Part shown: positions 7,270 to 13,692 of the stretch, piece by piece
Layout of the letters: every line of letters starts with the position of its first letter
Position numbering within the stretch: position 1 is the first letter of the stretch
Assembly: GCA_002707495.1 (NCBI GenBank)
Contig: PAMZ01000022.1
Coordinates: 62,001-126,000, forward strand
Length of the DNA: 64,000 bases
Direction: 5' to 3'
DNA from: Halobacteriovoraceae bacterium
GTDB taxonomy: Bacteria > Bdellovibrionota > Bacteriovoracia > Bacteriovoracales > Bacteriovoracaceae
Made by a program: the position numbers and the translations under genes
The notes under the pieces: model-generated
The model's database searches: none
Seen by the model: the letters and a program-made list of their open reading frames with translations, nothing else
What the model was told of the DNA's origin: nothing

Positions 7270-7854
7270 ATGATTACAAGATTTATATACTTCACAATTT
7301 GTTTAGCTGATTTTATTTTAATGGTTTCTAAAAAACTCTGCATTGGATTCATAATTCTTTTCACGGCCATGCTACCATTTTCTTTTATGGGTGTGCTCGC
7401 CGGAAAATTAGAGCTTTATAATTTTTTGGGAATGTTCCTCCCACAGACAATCATCCTCATTCTAACTGGACTACTTCTTTTCATCCAAAGAGATTTGCAT
7501 AAATGTAAAGAGATCTTCCGTGCAATCATTCACTCTAAAAAAGATGCTCTTATAGAAATTCACAAACTTGGGTCAAAAGAAAGCCTAATTAAGAGAAATA
7601 TAGCAAATCTTGAACATCAGGAAACTCATCTAAAGCAAAAACTAATCGATCTCGAAAGTAAGATTCAATCCGACCAGATAAAATATAGAAACTGGCTTCT
7701 GTCTGTGGCCAATGAAAAGGTGAAGGTCAAAAGAGAGATCGACTTTATTGCTCTTGATTATTCTGCACAAAAAATTCGAGAAAAAATAAAAACAGATAAT
7801 GAGGAGAATATCTTTGACCTAAAGAAGAAAAAGAAAAATGGAAATTTTCATTAA
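7270..7854 (+). CDS. Membrane-anchored coiled-coil protein of the element
   Basis: 194 residues from the ATG at 7270, which is preceded by GGAGG with 5-base spacing; a longer reading starts in the terminator and is unlikely. The first 90 residues contain about three hydrophobic membrane segments. The remainder (roughly 95-190) is charged, helical and heptad-like (ESLIKRNIANLEHQETHL), ending in a lysine-rich tail (KKKKK). The topology suggests a membrane anchor with a cytoplasmic coiled coil, but no family is recognised. Its position between the lipoprotein and the cargo pair inside the element would suit a transfer, exclusion or envelope-interaction role; this is speculation. Confidence 0.65.
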   Translation: MITRFIYFTICLADFILMVSKKLCIGFIILFTAMLPFSFMGVLAGKLELYNFLGMFLPQTIILILTGLLLFIQRDLHKCKEIFRAIIHSKKDALIEIHKLGSKESLIKRNIANLEHQETHLKQKLIDLESKIQSDQIKYRNWLLSVANEKVKVKREIDFIALDYSAQKIREKIKTDNEENIFDLKKKKKNGNFH

Positions 7855-7907
7855 CTGGACCGAAGCATTACCAACTCTTCAATTTTAGACTTTGCAGTAG
7901 ATTGTTT

Positions 7908-8288
7908 TTATCTGTTATAAATATTAGTGATGTTCTCTTCGATCCAATCCGTCAATTCTATCGCCTTTTGAGAAAACTCTATGCCATAGTCAGTAAGAGA
8001 ATACTCCACAACAGGTGGAACCACTCCATGTGAGAATCTACTAACTAGCTTATATGCTTCTAATTTTTTTAAATTCTGAGAGAGCATTTTTTCACTGATA
8101 CCTTGAATTTTTTCTCGCAGCTGACTAAATCTTAAGCTCTCTTTCCCATAAAGAGACAAGAGTATTAGTAGCCCCCACCTGCTTGTAAGCACCTTTAGGG
8201 CTTCTCTTGAGGGACACTTATCAGAGAAAATATCACCCTTGATAAACTTCTCTTCTATATTGCTAAGTATCTGTTTTTCCTTGGCCAT
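7908..8288 (-). CDS. HxlR-family transcriptional regulator
   Basis: 126 residues. The central winged helix-turn-helix has the HxlR hallmarks: an N-terminal cysteine (DKCPSREALKVL), W-G-x-x-I-L-x-x-L, RFSQLREKIQGISEKMLSQ, and L-K-x-L-E with a following wing ending EYSLTDYG. HxlR proteins are dimeric repressors or activators that often sense electrophiles or quinones through the conserved cysteine. It is divergent from the NAD(P)-binding gene, with a nested palindrome in the 111-base gap, the common arrangement of an HxlR regulator beside the reductase it controls. As part of the mobile element it looks like cargo. Confidence 0.9.
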   Translation of the reverse strand: MAKEKQILSNIEEKFIKGDIFSDKCPSREALKVLTSRWGLLILLSLYGKESLRFSQLREKIQGISEKMLSQNLKKLEAYKLVSRFSHGVVPPVVEYSLTDYGIEFSQKAIELTDWIEENITNIYNR

Positions 8289-8301
8289 AGAATTTTCTCC
8301 T

Positions 8302-8338
8302 AACTTACTTTAAGTATAGTACTATCTTTTAGTAAGTT
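8302..8338. promoter_or_regulatory. Nested palindromic operator between hxlR and the NAD(P)-binding gene
   Basis: Outer arms AACTTACT (8302-8309) and AGTAAGTT (8331-8338) are perfect inverted repeats. They surround, on nearly the same axis, the inner palindrome ATAGTACTAT (8316-8325). The position in the divergent intergenic region makes it the likely HxlR binding site for autoregulation and control of the neighbour. Confidence 0.65.
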
Positions 8339-8399
8339 CAAGTGATATATTGGATACAGATGCTAGGAATTACATTTTAATCAAATACAGGAGAAAAAA

Positions 8400-9047
8400 A
8401 TGAAAATAACTCTATTTGGGGCCTCAGGAAAAGTTGGACAACAAGTAATCAAACAAGCTGCATCCAGAGGCCATTCAGTCCAGGCAGTCGTTCGAAAACC
8501 GATGAAGGGGACCTTTGATAATGGGGTAAGCTTTCAGCGACTAAACAATTTTGAAGATGTGGATAAGCTTCAAAAGATATGTGAAAATTCGGACGCCGTC
8601 ATCAGTTGTATTGGACCTCAACGCTCAAACCCTTCAAACCCTTGGTCCGAAATATTAACACCAAATGATTTTATGGATAAATTTTCAAACGCCTTGATTC
8701 AATCAATAATTACAACTGACAAAAGACTCGTATTCCTAAGCGCAGCCGGAGTTGGAGATAGTTTAGAAATAATGAATCCAATACTAAAATTTGTCTTTTT
8801 TAATTCAAATGTTGGAATTAGCTACAAAGATCTAGGAAAAATGGAGTCCAATGTTAAAAACTCTGATCTAAATTGGACTATTGTTAGACCAACGACTCTA
8901 AGCTCTTTAGAAATGATAAAACCGATAAAACACACTGACCACTATGGATTGTTTAACAATATCACTAGAGCAAGTGTTGCTCAATTTTTATTAGACTGTG
9001 CCGAGTCCTCTAATTTCTTACGAGAATGTCCTATAATTAAAAACTAG
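8400..9047 (+). CDS. NAD(P)-binding, NmrA/YwnB-like atypical SDR
   Basis: 215 residues beginning with a Rossmann strand and a GASGKVGQQV nucleotide-binding loop (residues 8-17), followed by RGHSVQAVVRKP. ISCIGPQ, FLSAAGVGDS and WTIVRPTTL are typical of the NAD(P)H-binding (PF13460-type) atypical SDR family. Such proteins are putative reductases or redox sensors and often lack the catalytic tyrosine. GGAG lies 7 bases before the ATG. Paired with a divergent HxlR regulator, it is probably induced by an electrophilic or oxidative signal. The substrate is unknown. Confidence 0.85.
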   Translation: MKITLFGASGKVGQQVIKQAASRGHSVQAVVRKPMKGTFDNGVSFQRLNNFEDVDKLQKICENSDAVISCIGPQRSNPSNPWSEILTPNDFMDKFSNALIQSIITTDKRLVFLSAAGVGDSLEIMNPILKFVFFNSNVGISYKDLGKMESNVKNSDLNWTIVRPTTLSSLEMIKPIKHTDHYGLFNNITRASVAQFLLDCAESSNFLRECPIIKN

Positions 9048-9087
9048 GCTGGACGCTCACAGCAAATACTTGATTTGACTTTTCCAA

Positions 9088-9882
9088 TCACAAGCTTTTT
9101 ACAAGCCTCAAGAGTTTCTTATACTTGGGGCAAAGTTTATTCGTGCCAGGAACTTTGTATTTATGCCTGCGCAGAAAGTTTAACATCAACTTTTTTCCCG
9201 CCTCATCAAATTTTCCCCTTAGAATAAGACCTTTGATCTCTTCATCTCGAAAATAAACTTTACTCCTAATTGAAAGCTCAAACCTCAAAATCTTTCTGCC
9301 TTTAAAAATATTATCGTAGTAGGCTTTCTTTTTGGGTACAGTTTGCCTCATATTTTCAACAGACTTGTCATAAACTTTAAATTGCTTTGAGTTCAAACCA
9401 CACCAAGCCGTTCCCGGACTTGATCGCCCTCTGATATTGTTTGTCCTGTATCCATCTGACCAAGTGGCCGTTGCATAAGAAACATCCCTTTCCTTCACCA
9501 CTTCTATAAAATCAAATGGAGTTTCATCTGAAACTGCTAAATCAAAACAATAGTCGAAGCGACTGATATTTATGCGCCCAAAACTGTTTCTCAAAAAATT
9601 GGCTATTCCTCTCTGCGGCGTATGGTCTTTGGTCTGAAAAACCTCTCCAGGCATATCAATCCTAATCCATTGCCGTGTTGAAAGAATATTTAGCCCATTG
9701 GGTTTTCTGTAAATCTCCTTGCCCCAGTAGGAGTTTTTTAAATGCTTCTCATCATCAATTTTCAACCTTTTCTTAATCCTTCTGTCTCGAGTCCTATGAA
9801 TCTCTTCCAGTTCACTGACAAGCTCTCTCGGCTCTAAAACAACAAATGTGGCCCAATCACTCCTTTTTCTTATTATCTCCAC
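9088..9882 (-). CDS. Rep_trans-family replication initiator / MOB_T-like relaxase
   Basis: 264 residues. ISRFDYCFDL (106-115) matches the R-x-D-x-x-x-D strand of the replication initiation factor family (PF02486, Rep_trans). KVYDKSVE (170-176) and LRFELSIR (199-206) match its Y-x-K and R-x-E-L blocks. This family includes RCR plasmid initiators, inovirus-type initiators and the NicK/Orf20 relaxases of ICEBs1 and Tn916; all nick one strand through a tyrosine (several candidates here). It starts one base after the end of the FtsK-like gene, the same order as conQ-nicK. It is shorter than NicK (about 350), so a pure replication role is possible. Function is cytoplasmic, acting at the hairpin region upstream of its operon. 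Confidence 0.78.
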   Translation of the reverse strand: MEIIRKRSDWATFVVLEPRELVSELEEIHRTRDRRIKKRLKIDDEKHLKNSYWGKEIYRKPNGLNILSTRQWIRIDMPGEVFQTKDHTPQRGIANFLRNSFGRINISRFDYCFDLAVSDETPFDFIEVVKERDVSYATATWSDGYRTNNIRGRSSPGTAWCGLNSKQFKVYDKSVENMRQTVPKKKAYYDNIFKGRKILRFELSIRSKVYFRDEEIKGLILRGKFDEAGKKLMLNFLRRHKYKVPGTNKLCPKYKKLLRLVKSL

Positions 9883-9883
9883 T

Positions 9884-11155
9884 TTATTCCTCCCCCGGAG
9901 GCTTAAATGGAGTTTTAATAAATGGGGTCATCACTTTAGTGAGCTTGCCGTTCCCAACATAAATAAACTTCCCCTTGTAAAGACTTCGGTCGAGCAAAAG
10001 ATTTGAGTCCCCAGTTAAATTAAGACTCTGAGCTTTCGTATCTCTACTGAGCAAAATAGATTTTATATTCGTAAAGCGGATAGCATAATCACCAGCTCTT
10101 GAGCTCTGAGATCCTAAAATCAAAAAATTCCCCATATATCTCTGAGTGTCCATAATAAAATCCACAAGGCCCACAAGCCGTCTCTCAGTTAAAAACCGTT
10201 CATAGTTATCTTTTTCTTTTTGACTGGCCTTGCTCCCGGGCGCTTTCACGGACCTGTTGCTTAAAAATTGAGATGCCTCATCAATCACAATAAAAAGGTG
10301 CATAGGTTTGGGGTTAGTTGGGTCATCAAAGTCGAGGAAGTTTTGAACCTGAACCCCTTTTTCCAAAACACTTCTTTTGTATTCAGTCCACTCAAGGAGT
10401 TTTCTTTCAAGGTATTCAACCCCTCTTTTAAATTGTTCTAAATCAGAGGTATCAAAAATAGAGCAATTTTTAATTGTCTTCTTGTGGTGAATAAAGTCAT
10501 TGAGCTTAAAATCAAAAAGGATAAGATCAAAATGCTTTGTGTGATAAGAATTTTTGTAAAACGAAGTGATACAACTGTTTATCGCATTTGACTTTCCACT
10601 GCTCTTTTGACCGAAGACTCCTAAAACTGATTCGTCTCTGATGTCTTGATTCTGCTCCTCTCCAGTCCCAGTAATTCCAACATGAAACTCACCCCTTTCA
10701 GGAGTTTTAATATCTTCTTCGGTATAGTTTGCAGGAAAATCTTCAAAGTAAATAATTATCTTAGGTTGTCTTAAAAACCTCTTTATAGATTTCATATCCA
10801 CAATTTTTTGACCATAAATATGTTCTAAGAAGTTTTTATCTTGCCAAAAATTCTCTAGAGTCATTGTCCTAGAGTATTTTGTAAAAATGAGTTTTTTCCT
10901 CTTTAGCTGAACCCCAATCTTAAAACTAGCTTTTTTACCCCTTACTTCGTCTTTTGGCGTTTCTTGGTAGTAGCCTTTTGCCTTAAGGTCTTTTAATTTC
11001 AGTTTTGATTTTTTTATGACTCGCAGTAAAACAATGACCACAAGAAAAAGAAAGACGCCCCCGCCAGCACAAACCAAAAGCAGGGGGTCATTCTCTAAAA
11101 CCAAGTCGATAGCTTGAAATCTACTTGTTATAGACTTCATAGCTTTCCTCATCAA
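9884..11155 (-). CDS. FtsK/HerA-like DNA-pumping ATPase (coupling-protein type)
   Basis: 423 residues. One membrane segment lies at about 25-46, followed by a basic linker, Walker A GQKSSGKS (182-189), Walker B LFIVIDEA (287-294) and a sensor strand ILGSQSS (346-352). This is the FtsK/SpoIIIE/TcpA layout, without the gamma DNA-reading domain of chromosomal FtsK. Such proteins couple the relaxase-DNA complex to the membrane in ICEBs1 (ConQ) and Tn916 (Orf21). The start overlaps the upstream gene by 35 bases; an ATG five codons later is an alternative. The Walker motifs lie well inside the protein after an N-terminal membrane segment, unlike the Zot/pI ATPases of filamentous phages, so a conjugative-type role is favoured. 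Confidence 0.85.
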   Translation of the reverse strand: MMRKAMKSITSRFQAIDLVLENDPLLLVCAGGGVFLFLVVIVLLRVIKKSKLKLKDLKAKGYYQETPKDEVRGKKASFKIGVQLKRKKLIFTKYSRTMTLENFWQDKNFLEHIYGQKIVDMKSIKRFLRQPKIIIYFEDFPANYTEEDIKTPERGEFHVGITGTGEEQNQDIRDESVLGVFGQKSSGKSNAINSCITSFYKNSYHTKHFDLILFDFKLNDFIHHKKTIKNCSIFDTSDLEQFKRGVEYLERKLLEWTEYKRSVLEKGVQVQNFLDFDDPTNPKPMHLFIVIDEASQFLSNRSVKAPGSKASQKEKDNYERFLTERRLVGLVDFIMDTQRYMGNFLILGSQSSRAGDYAIRFTNIKSILLSRDTKAQSLNLTGDSNLLLDRSLYKGKFIYVGNGKLTKVMTPFIKTPFKPPGEE

Positions 11156-11543
11156 CGACCACAGATGACATTGGGATCAAACAGGCAACAAGAGCCATTG
11201 GGCTCTCTAGCGGCTTTCCTGTTTTGCTATCGACCTCCATAAACCAATGTCCATAGGCTATATAATCACCAGTTGGAACTTTTGAACAAAGCCTCAACTC
11301 GATATTAGATAAAAGCTCATTGCCTTTCTTGTGTTGCTTAACTTTGTCAGCTAGACAATAATAGCTTTCAACTTTCTGAGGGATAGTGCTATTATTCTTA
11401 ATAGCCCTTTCCTTCCTACCATCGAGAATCTTCTTTTTCTCTTCCTCCGTGAATTTAAAAGTCAGCTTTTCATCAATCCTTACAAGACCAATCTCTTTTA
11501 ACTGCTTAATTGCCACTGTTCTTTGTTTTTTCTTTTCTTCCAT
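11121..11543 (-). CDS. Unknown 140-residue protein, first gene of the mobilization operon
   Basis: Start supported by AAGGAGG six bases before the ATG. The N-terminal 60 residues are lysine-rich and helical (MEEKKKQRTVAIKQLKEIG) and could be a DNA-binding region. The rest is mixed alpha/beta with no motif recognised. It overlaps the FtsK-like gene by 35 bases and is the promoter-proximal gene of a leftward three-gene operon facing away from the hairpin cluster. ICEs often carry a small accessory protein (such as HelP or ydcP in ICEBs1) in this place; that analogy is positional only. Confidence 0.75.
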   Translation of the reverse strand: MEEKKKQRTVAIKQLKEIGLVRIDEKLTFKFTEEEKKKILDGRKERAIKNNSTIPQKVESYYCLADKVKQHKKGNELLSNIELRLCSKVPTGDYIAYGHWFMEVDSKTGKPLESPMALVACLIPMSSVVVDEESYEVYNK

Positions 11544-11638
11544 TTTATCCTCCTTTGGATTTGTTATTTTTTAGGATCTTTTTGATCCTGAAGAATAAAT
11601 GGAAGATTCTATTTTTAATTCCTTAGTTTTTTATTTAA

Positions 11639-11753
11639 GTGTCGGGTATTACTATTATACCCGACACGTCGGCCCGGCGGTGCCGGCCCTCTGCCCTTCA
11701 AAATCTACCCCAGGGCTTGCCGCTTGACGCTCACGCCTGGGGATTTTGAGGGC
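11639..11753. other. Hairpin cluster: candidate replication origin / oriT of the element
   Basis: Three adjacent inverted repeats in a locally GC-rich, gene-free stretch. (1) GTGTCGGGTAT/ATACCCGACAC (11639-11649 with 11657-11667), perfect, with a 7-base loop TACTATT. (2) GGCCCGGC/GCCGGCC (11671-11688), one bulge. (3) A long stem from 11693-11714 with 11736-11753 (outer part GCCCT/AGGGC and CAAAATC/GATTTTG, inner CCCCAGG/CCTGGGG), two small bulges. The position, between the leftward Rep operon and rightward small genes, and the AT loop on a GC stem suit a rolling-circle double-strand origin or oriT plus a single-strand origin. The nick site cannot be assigned. Confidence 0.6.
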
Positions 11754-11781
11754 CTATTTCTGTTTTCACCATTTAGTTTTT

Positions 11782-12003
11782 ATGACTTTAAAATCTTACC
11801 GAGCAAAATTAAGAAGATATTGGAAGCAGGGAAACACCTCTGTTATTTACAGTGAAATCTCTAAATTCTTAGATCTGGATGAAACAGCCCCAGACTATCA
11901 CATCAAAAGAGACCTACTTTTCAGAACTCTGATTTATCTCCCAGGGTCATCTCTTTCCGCTTTTAGAAAATTCTATGACTGCCCATTTAAACAATCTCCT
12001 TAG
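11782..12003 (+). CDS. Small unknown protein of the element
   Basis: 73 residues from ATG 11782 (MTLKSYRAKLRRYWKQGN...). The first 17 residues are strongly basic and helical; the remainder looks like an ordinary globular sequence (DLDETAPDYHIKRDLLFRTL). There is no clear Shine-Dalgarno before the ATG, and a longer TTG-started reading from 11746 would overlap the hairpin cluster, so the exact start is uncertain. It lies immediately downstream of the candidate origin and upstream of the 60-residue gene. No family recognised. Confidence 0.42.
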   Translation: MTLKSYRAKLRRYWKQGNTSVIYSEISKFLDLDETAPDYHIKRDLLFRTLIYLPGSSLSAFRKFYDCPFKQSP

Positions 12004-12080
12004 CAAATCTTTCTTGGATGCTCTTTCAATCTAGGGTGAAAAGAGCCATCAGAAAGCTCTTAAAAACAAAGGAGAAAAAA

Positions 12081-12263
12081 ATGGATAATTCAAACCAAGA
12101 AAAAAAGTATCAAGACTCCTCTGTGATGAGATATGACAGTCTTTTCATTTCAAAGTCTCTTGAGTACGTGATTGTGAAAGTTGGCTCTAATAGCCTACTC
12201 ATCCAGACTCAAAAAATTCTAGATTTGCTTGAGGCAAAAAAGAAAGAACCGAAAAGTGCTTAG
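12081..12263 (+). CDS. Small unknown protein (60 residues)
   Basis: The ATG at 12081 is preceded by AAAGGAG with suitable spacing, so the longer reading from 12018 is rejected. The protein (MDNSNQEKKY...) has a hydrophilic N-terminus, then a beta-like core EYVIVKVGSNSLLIQTQ and a short helix ending in lysines. It ends just before a bidirectional terminator shared with the convergent gene at 12279-12482. No family recognised; probably an element-specific accessory or regulatory protein. Confidence 0.6.
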   Translation: MDNSNQEKKYQDSSVMRYDSLFISKSLEYVIVKVGSNSLLIQTQKILDLLEAKKKEPKSA

Positions 12264-12272
12264 TCTTTTTTA

Positions 12273-12302
12273 AAGGAGCTATCCTTCATCGGGTAGCTCC
12301 TT
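12273..12302. terminator. Bidirectional terminator between convergent small genes
   Basis: AAGGAGCTA (12273-12281) pairs with TAGCTCCTT (12294-12302), flanked by T-rich DNA on the right and, read from the other strand, by an A/T tract (a run of six Ts just before the stem on the plus strand). It overlaps the stop codon of the leftward gene. Confidence 0.7.
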
Positions 12303-12482
12303 ATTTTCCCTTATCTCTTTTTCAAATGCCTCAATCTCACCACAAATATTTAAAAAATCACTCTCTACAATGTCCTCCTGCATACTGTTGAAGGCATCTG
12401 AGTATTTGTTGATGCGAATCTGTAAGAGCAAAATTAATGTCTCTATGCTTTCAAGCCTTTTTAACATTCTTTTTTTATTCAT
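12279..12482 (-). CDS. Small helical protein (67 residues)
   Basis: A strong AGGAGG precedes the ATG at 12482. The protein is almost entirely helical with a basic start (MNKKRMLKRLESIETL), a leucine-rich heptad stretch (LILLLQIRI) and an acidic C-terminus, suggesting a small coiled-coil dimer. It is the downstream member of a leftward pair with 12534-12704. No family recognised; likely a regulatory or accessory protein of the element. Confidence 0.65.
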   Translation of the reverse strand: MNKKRMLKRLESIETLILLLQIRINKYSDAFNSMQEDIVESDFLNICGEIEAFEKEIRENKELPDEG

Positions 12483-12533
12483 CGAAATCCTCCTTTTTCT
12501 TTAAATGGAAAATTTCAATTTCAGCAGCCAATT

Positions 12534-12704
12534 TTAATAGTTGGCCGCTTTTTTTATTTGCTTAAAGGCCATCTTTAGATTCCTATAAAGCTCTCCAACC
12601 TCTTCACGGTCATAGAGTTCACTATATATTGCTAGCCAACGCCCCAAATTTTCGATCTCTTCTTCCATCTCCTCGATGTAATCAATTAACTCATCTCTAT
12701 CCAT
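12534..12704 (-). CDS. Small acidic helical protein (56 residues)
   Basis: A longer in-frame reading starts at 12836, but the ATG at 12704 has a canonical GGAGG five bases upstream, so the 56-residue form (MDRDELIDYIEEMEEEIENL...) is chosen. It is acidic and helical at the start and ends with a basic KMAFKQIKKAA helix. It lies at the right end of the element, upstream of the 67-residue gene in the same direction. Unknown family; acidic mimicry or a small regulator are possibilities that the sequence alone cannot decide. Confidence 0.6.
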   Translation of the reverse strand: MDRDELIDYIEEMEEEIENLGRWLAIYSELYDREEVGELYRNLKMAFKQIKKAANY

Positions 12705-12856
12705 AAGCACCTCCATATTTTCGCCTATGGAGATTAAGTACCCCTTATTAAAATTTTCCGGTGATTTCTGAAAAAAAAATCTCATTCTCTGAATAAGTCT
12801 TAAAAATCCACTGTAGCTACCAATAGAAAAAAGCACTTTTTGGTGTTTTTTATTTG

Positions 12857-12883
12857 TCCACTCAAGCCGGGTGGATTTTTTTT
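12857..12883 (+). terminator. Terminator-like hairpin at the element's right end
   Basis: TCCAC (12857-12861) and GTGGA (12871-12875) form a short stem followed by eight T residues. No plus-strand gene ends immediately upstream, so it may insulate the attR side from element transcription. Confidence 0.5.
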
Positions 12884-12997
12884 GCCTAATTTTCGGGATT
12901 AGCGCGAATTTCCTCTATTTAAAGGTATTAGGAGCCATATAAGCCTAATTTCTCTTGCGATCTCACCCAATTTCACCTATTTTTTTCCAGTAGCGGA

Positions 12998-13012
12998 AGC
13001 GGATTCAAAATC
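12998..13012 (+). repeat. attR core of the integrative element
   Basis: Second copy of AGCGGATTCAAAATC, identical to 4195-4209. To the right it continues as tRNA (CGCCGG...), to the left as element DNA. GCCTAATTT repeats at 12884-12892 and 12943-12951 lie nearby and could be recombinase or excisionase arm sites. Confidence 0.88.
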
Positions 13013-13058
13013 CGCCGGTAGCAATACTGTGCGAGTTCAAGTCTCGCCCGAGCCACCA
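12998..13058 (+). pseudogene. 3' half of the host tRNA-Leu(CAA) gene, displaced from its promoter
   Basis: Contains the anticodon loop TTCAAAA, the 3' anticodon stem TCCGC, a long variable arm, the T-arm GCGAG/CTCGC and the acceptor strand CCGAGCC with discriminator A and encoded CCA (ends 13058). Its acceptor strand is the perfect complement of GGCTCGG at 4170-4176. It lacks an acceptor 5' strand, D-arm and promoter, so it cannot make a tRNA. Excision at the 15-bp core would restore the host gene. Confidence 0.9.
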
Positions 13059-13330
13059 TTTTTCTCAATATTTTTACCCAATCATTGTCGTCATCTCCTC
13101 TTCGTTACGTTCGAAGTACTTGATGTAAGTCTCACTCTCTCATCGTCGATTCCTAAAGCATTGGGTAAAGATATTGGAAAAACAAATTGGTTTTCGAGAC
13201 TTGAAGGGGAGAAAATCCGCCATGCCAAAGCATGGTGAGGGAGCTAGATGCGACCGAAAGGATTTTCGAGGTGAGGCTACGCAAGTTGAGGCATGATGCC
13301 GAAACTGTAGGAGCCAAGTCTCGCCCTATT
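13059..13330 (+). ncRNA. tRNA-tail structured element, copy A (after tRNA-Leu)
   Basis: Directly follows the tRNA CCA. The first hairpin stem pairs 13066-13082 with 13160-13176 (17 bp, one G-U). The second stem pairs GAAAATCC 13211-13218 with GGATTTTC 13260-13267 and encloses a small hairpin (CATGC/GCATG). A conserved block GAGCTAGATGCGACCGAAAGG-like segment lies at 13241-13261. The segment ends with a 12-base copy (CAAGTCTCGCCC, 13315-13326) of the tRNA-Leu T-arm/acceptor region. It aligns with copy B at 32946-33215: same order of parts, same loop words (AGTACTTG, CTCACTC), different stem sequences. Since the element insertion it is cut off from the tRNA promoter and may be decaying. Confidence 0.6.
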
Positions 13331-13363
13331 AAAAGACTCTATTAGAAAAAAATTATCAACAAT

Positions 13364-13528
13364 TTAATCTCTAGCTGGATTTCCGCATGTTTTTATCGCA
13401 TCACTTTTATATGTAAAAACACTTTTAGCTATATTATAACAATCATTAAAACCGCTACCTGCTGCATTAGCAGGAGAAAAAATTGGAAGTAAAAAAGTTA
13501 TCAAAGATAATATTAGAAAGTATTTCAC
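13364..13528 (-). CDS. Small secreted cysteine-pair peptide
   Basis: 54 residues starting at a GTG (13528) preceded closely by GGGGAGG (spacing only 3 bases, short). The protein begins with a clear signal peptide (VKYFLILSLITFLLP...SPANA) with predicted cleavage after residue 22. The mature part is about 32 residues with two cysteines (C30 and C48), likely one disulfide. It is transcribed leftward in the space between copy A of the tail element and acr3, but reads away from the element. No family recognised. The signal peptide and good hydrophobic core make a real gene likely; the start codon is the weakest point. Confidence 0.58.
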   Translation of the reverse strand: MKYFLILSLITFLLPIFSPANAAGSGFNDCYNIAKSVFTYKSDAIKTCGNPARD

Positions 13529-13692
13529 ATGCCTCCCCAATTTAAATTTAAATAATGCTTGAACCTATAGGTAATATAAACTTGCTGCAAAGAAAAAAAG
13601 CTCAATTGTATTTTTTTACAGAATTAATAGAAAAGATGGATTCCCAATCTGCCAGTAGTTAGCCTGCGAGATTCATTGTTTAGACGAAAAAC

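Larger units (their letters stand above)
4195..13012. mobile_element. Integrative (probably mobilizable) element in tRNA-Leu(CAA), about 8.8 kb
   Basis: Bounded by 15-bp direct repeats that split a tRNA-Leu(CAA) gene into two matching halves. Left to right it contains a replacement tRNA-Leu with a group I intron, a tyrosine recombinase, a lipoprotein, a membrane/coiled-coil protein, an HxlR regulator with a divergent NAD(P)-binding protein, a three-gene leftward operon (unknown protein, FtsK/HerA-like ATPase, Rep_trans protein), a cluster of hairpins, and four small genes. The ATPase plus Rep_trans order mirrors the coupling protein and MOB_T relaxase pair of ICEBs1 and Tn916. No conjugation pore genes are seen, so mobilization by another element, or an autonomous replicative plasmid stage, is the likely lifestyle (inference). 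Confidence 0.9.

Noticed and set aside
4195-13012. Interpretation of the element as a filamentous prophage
   Set aside because: The Rep_trans family also occurs in inoviruses, but the ATPase has a long N-terminal part before Walker A with its membrane segment first, unlike Zot/pI, and no run of small coat proteins is seen. An integrative mobilizable element is the better fit, though not proved.
13029-13238. A plus-strand frame reading out of the tRNA-Leu 3' half (MRVQVSPEPP...)
   Set aside because: It starts inside the tRNA and runs through the structured tail element; such tRNA-spanning frames are common artefacts. It has no ribosome-binding site and no protein-like features.
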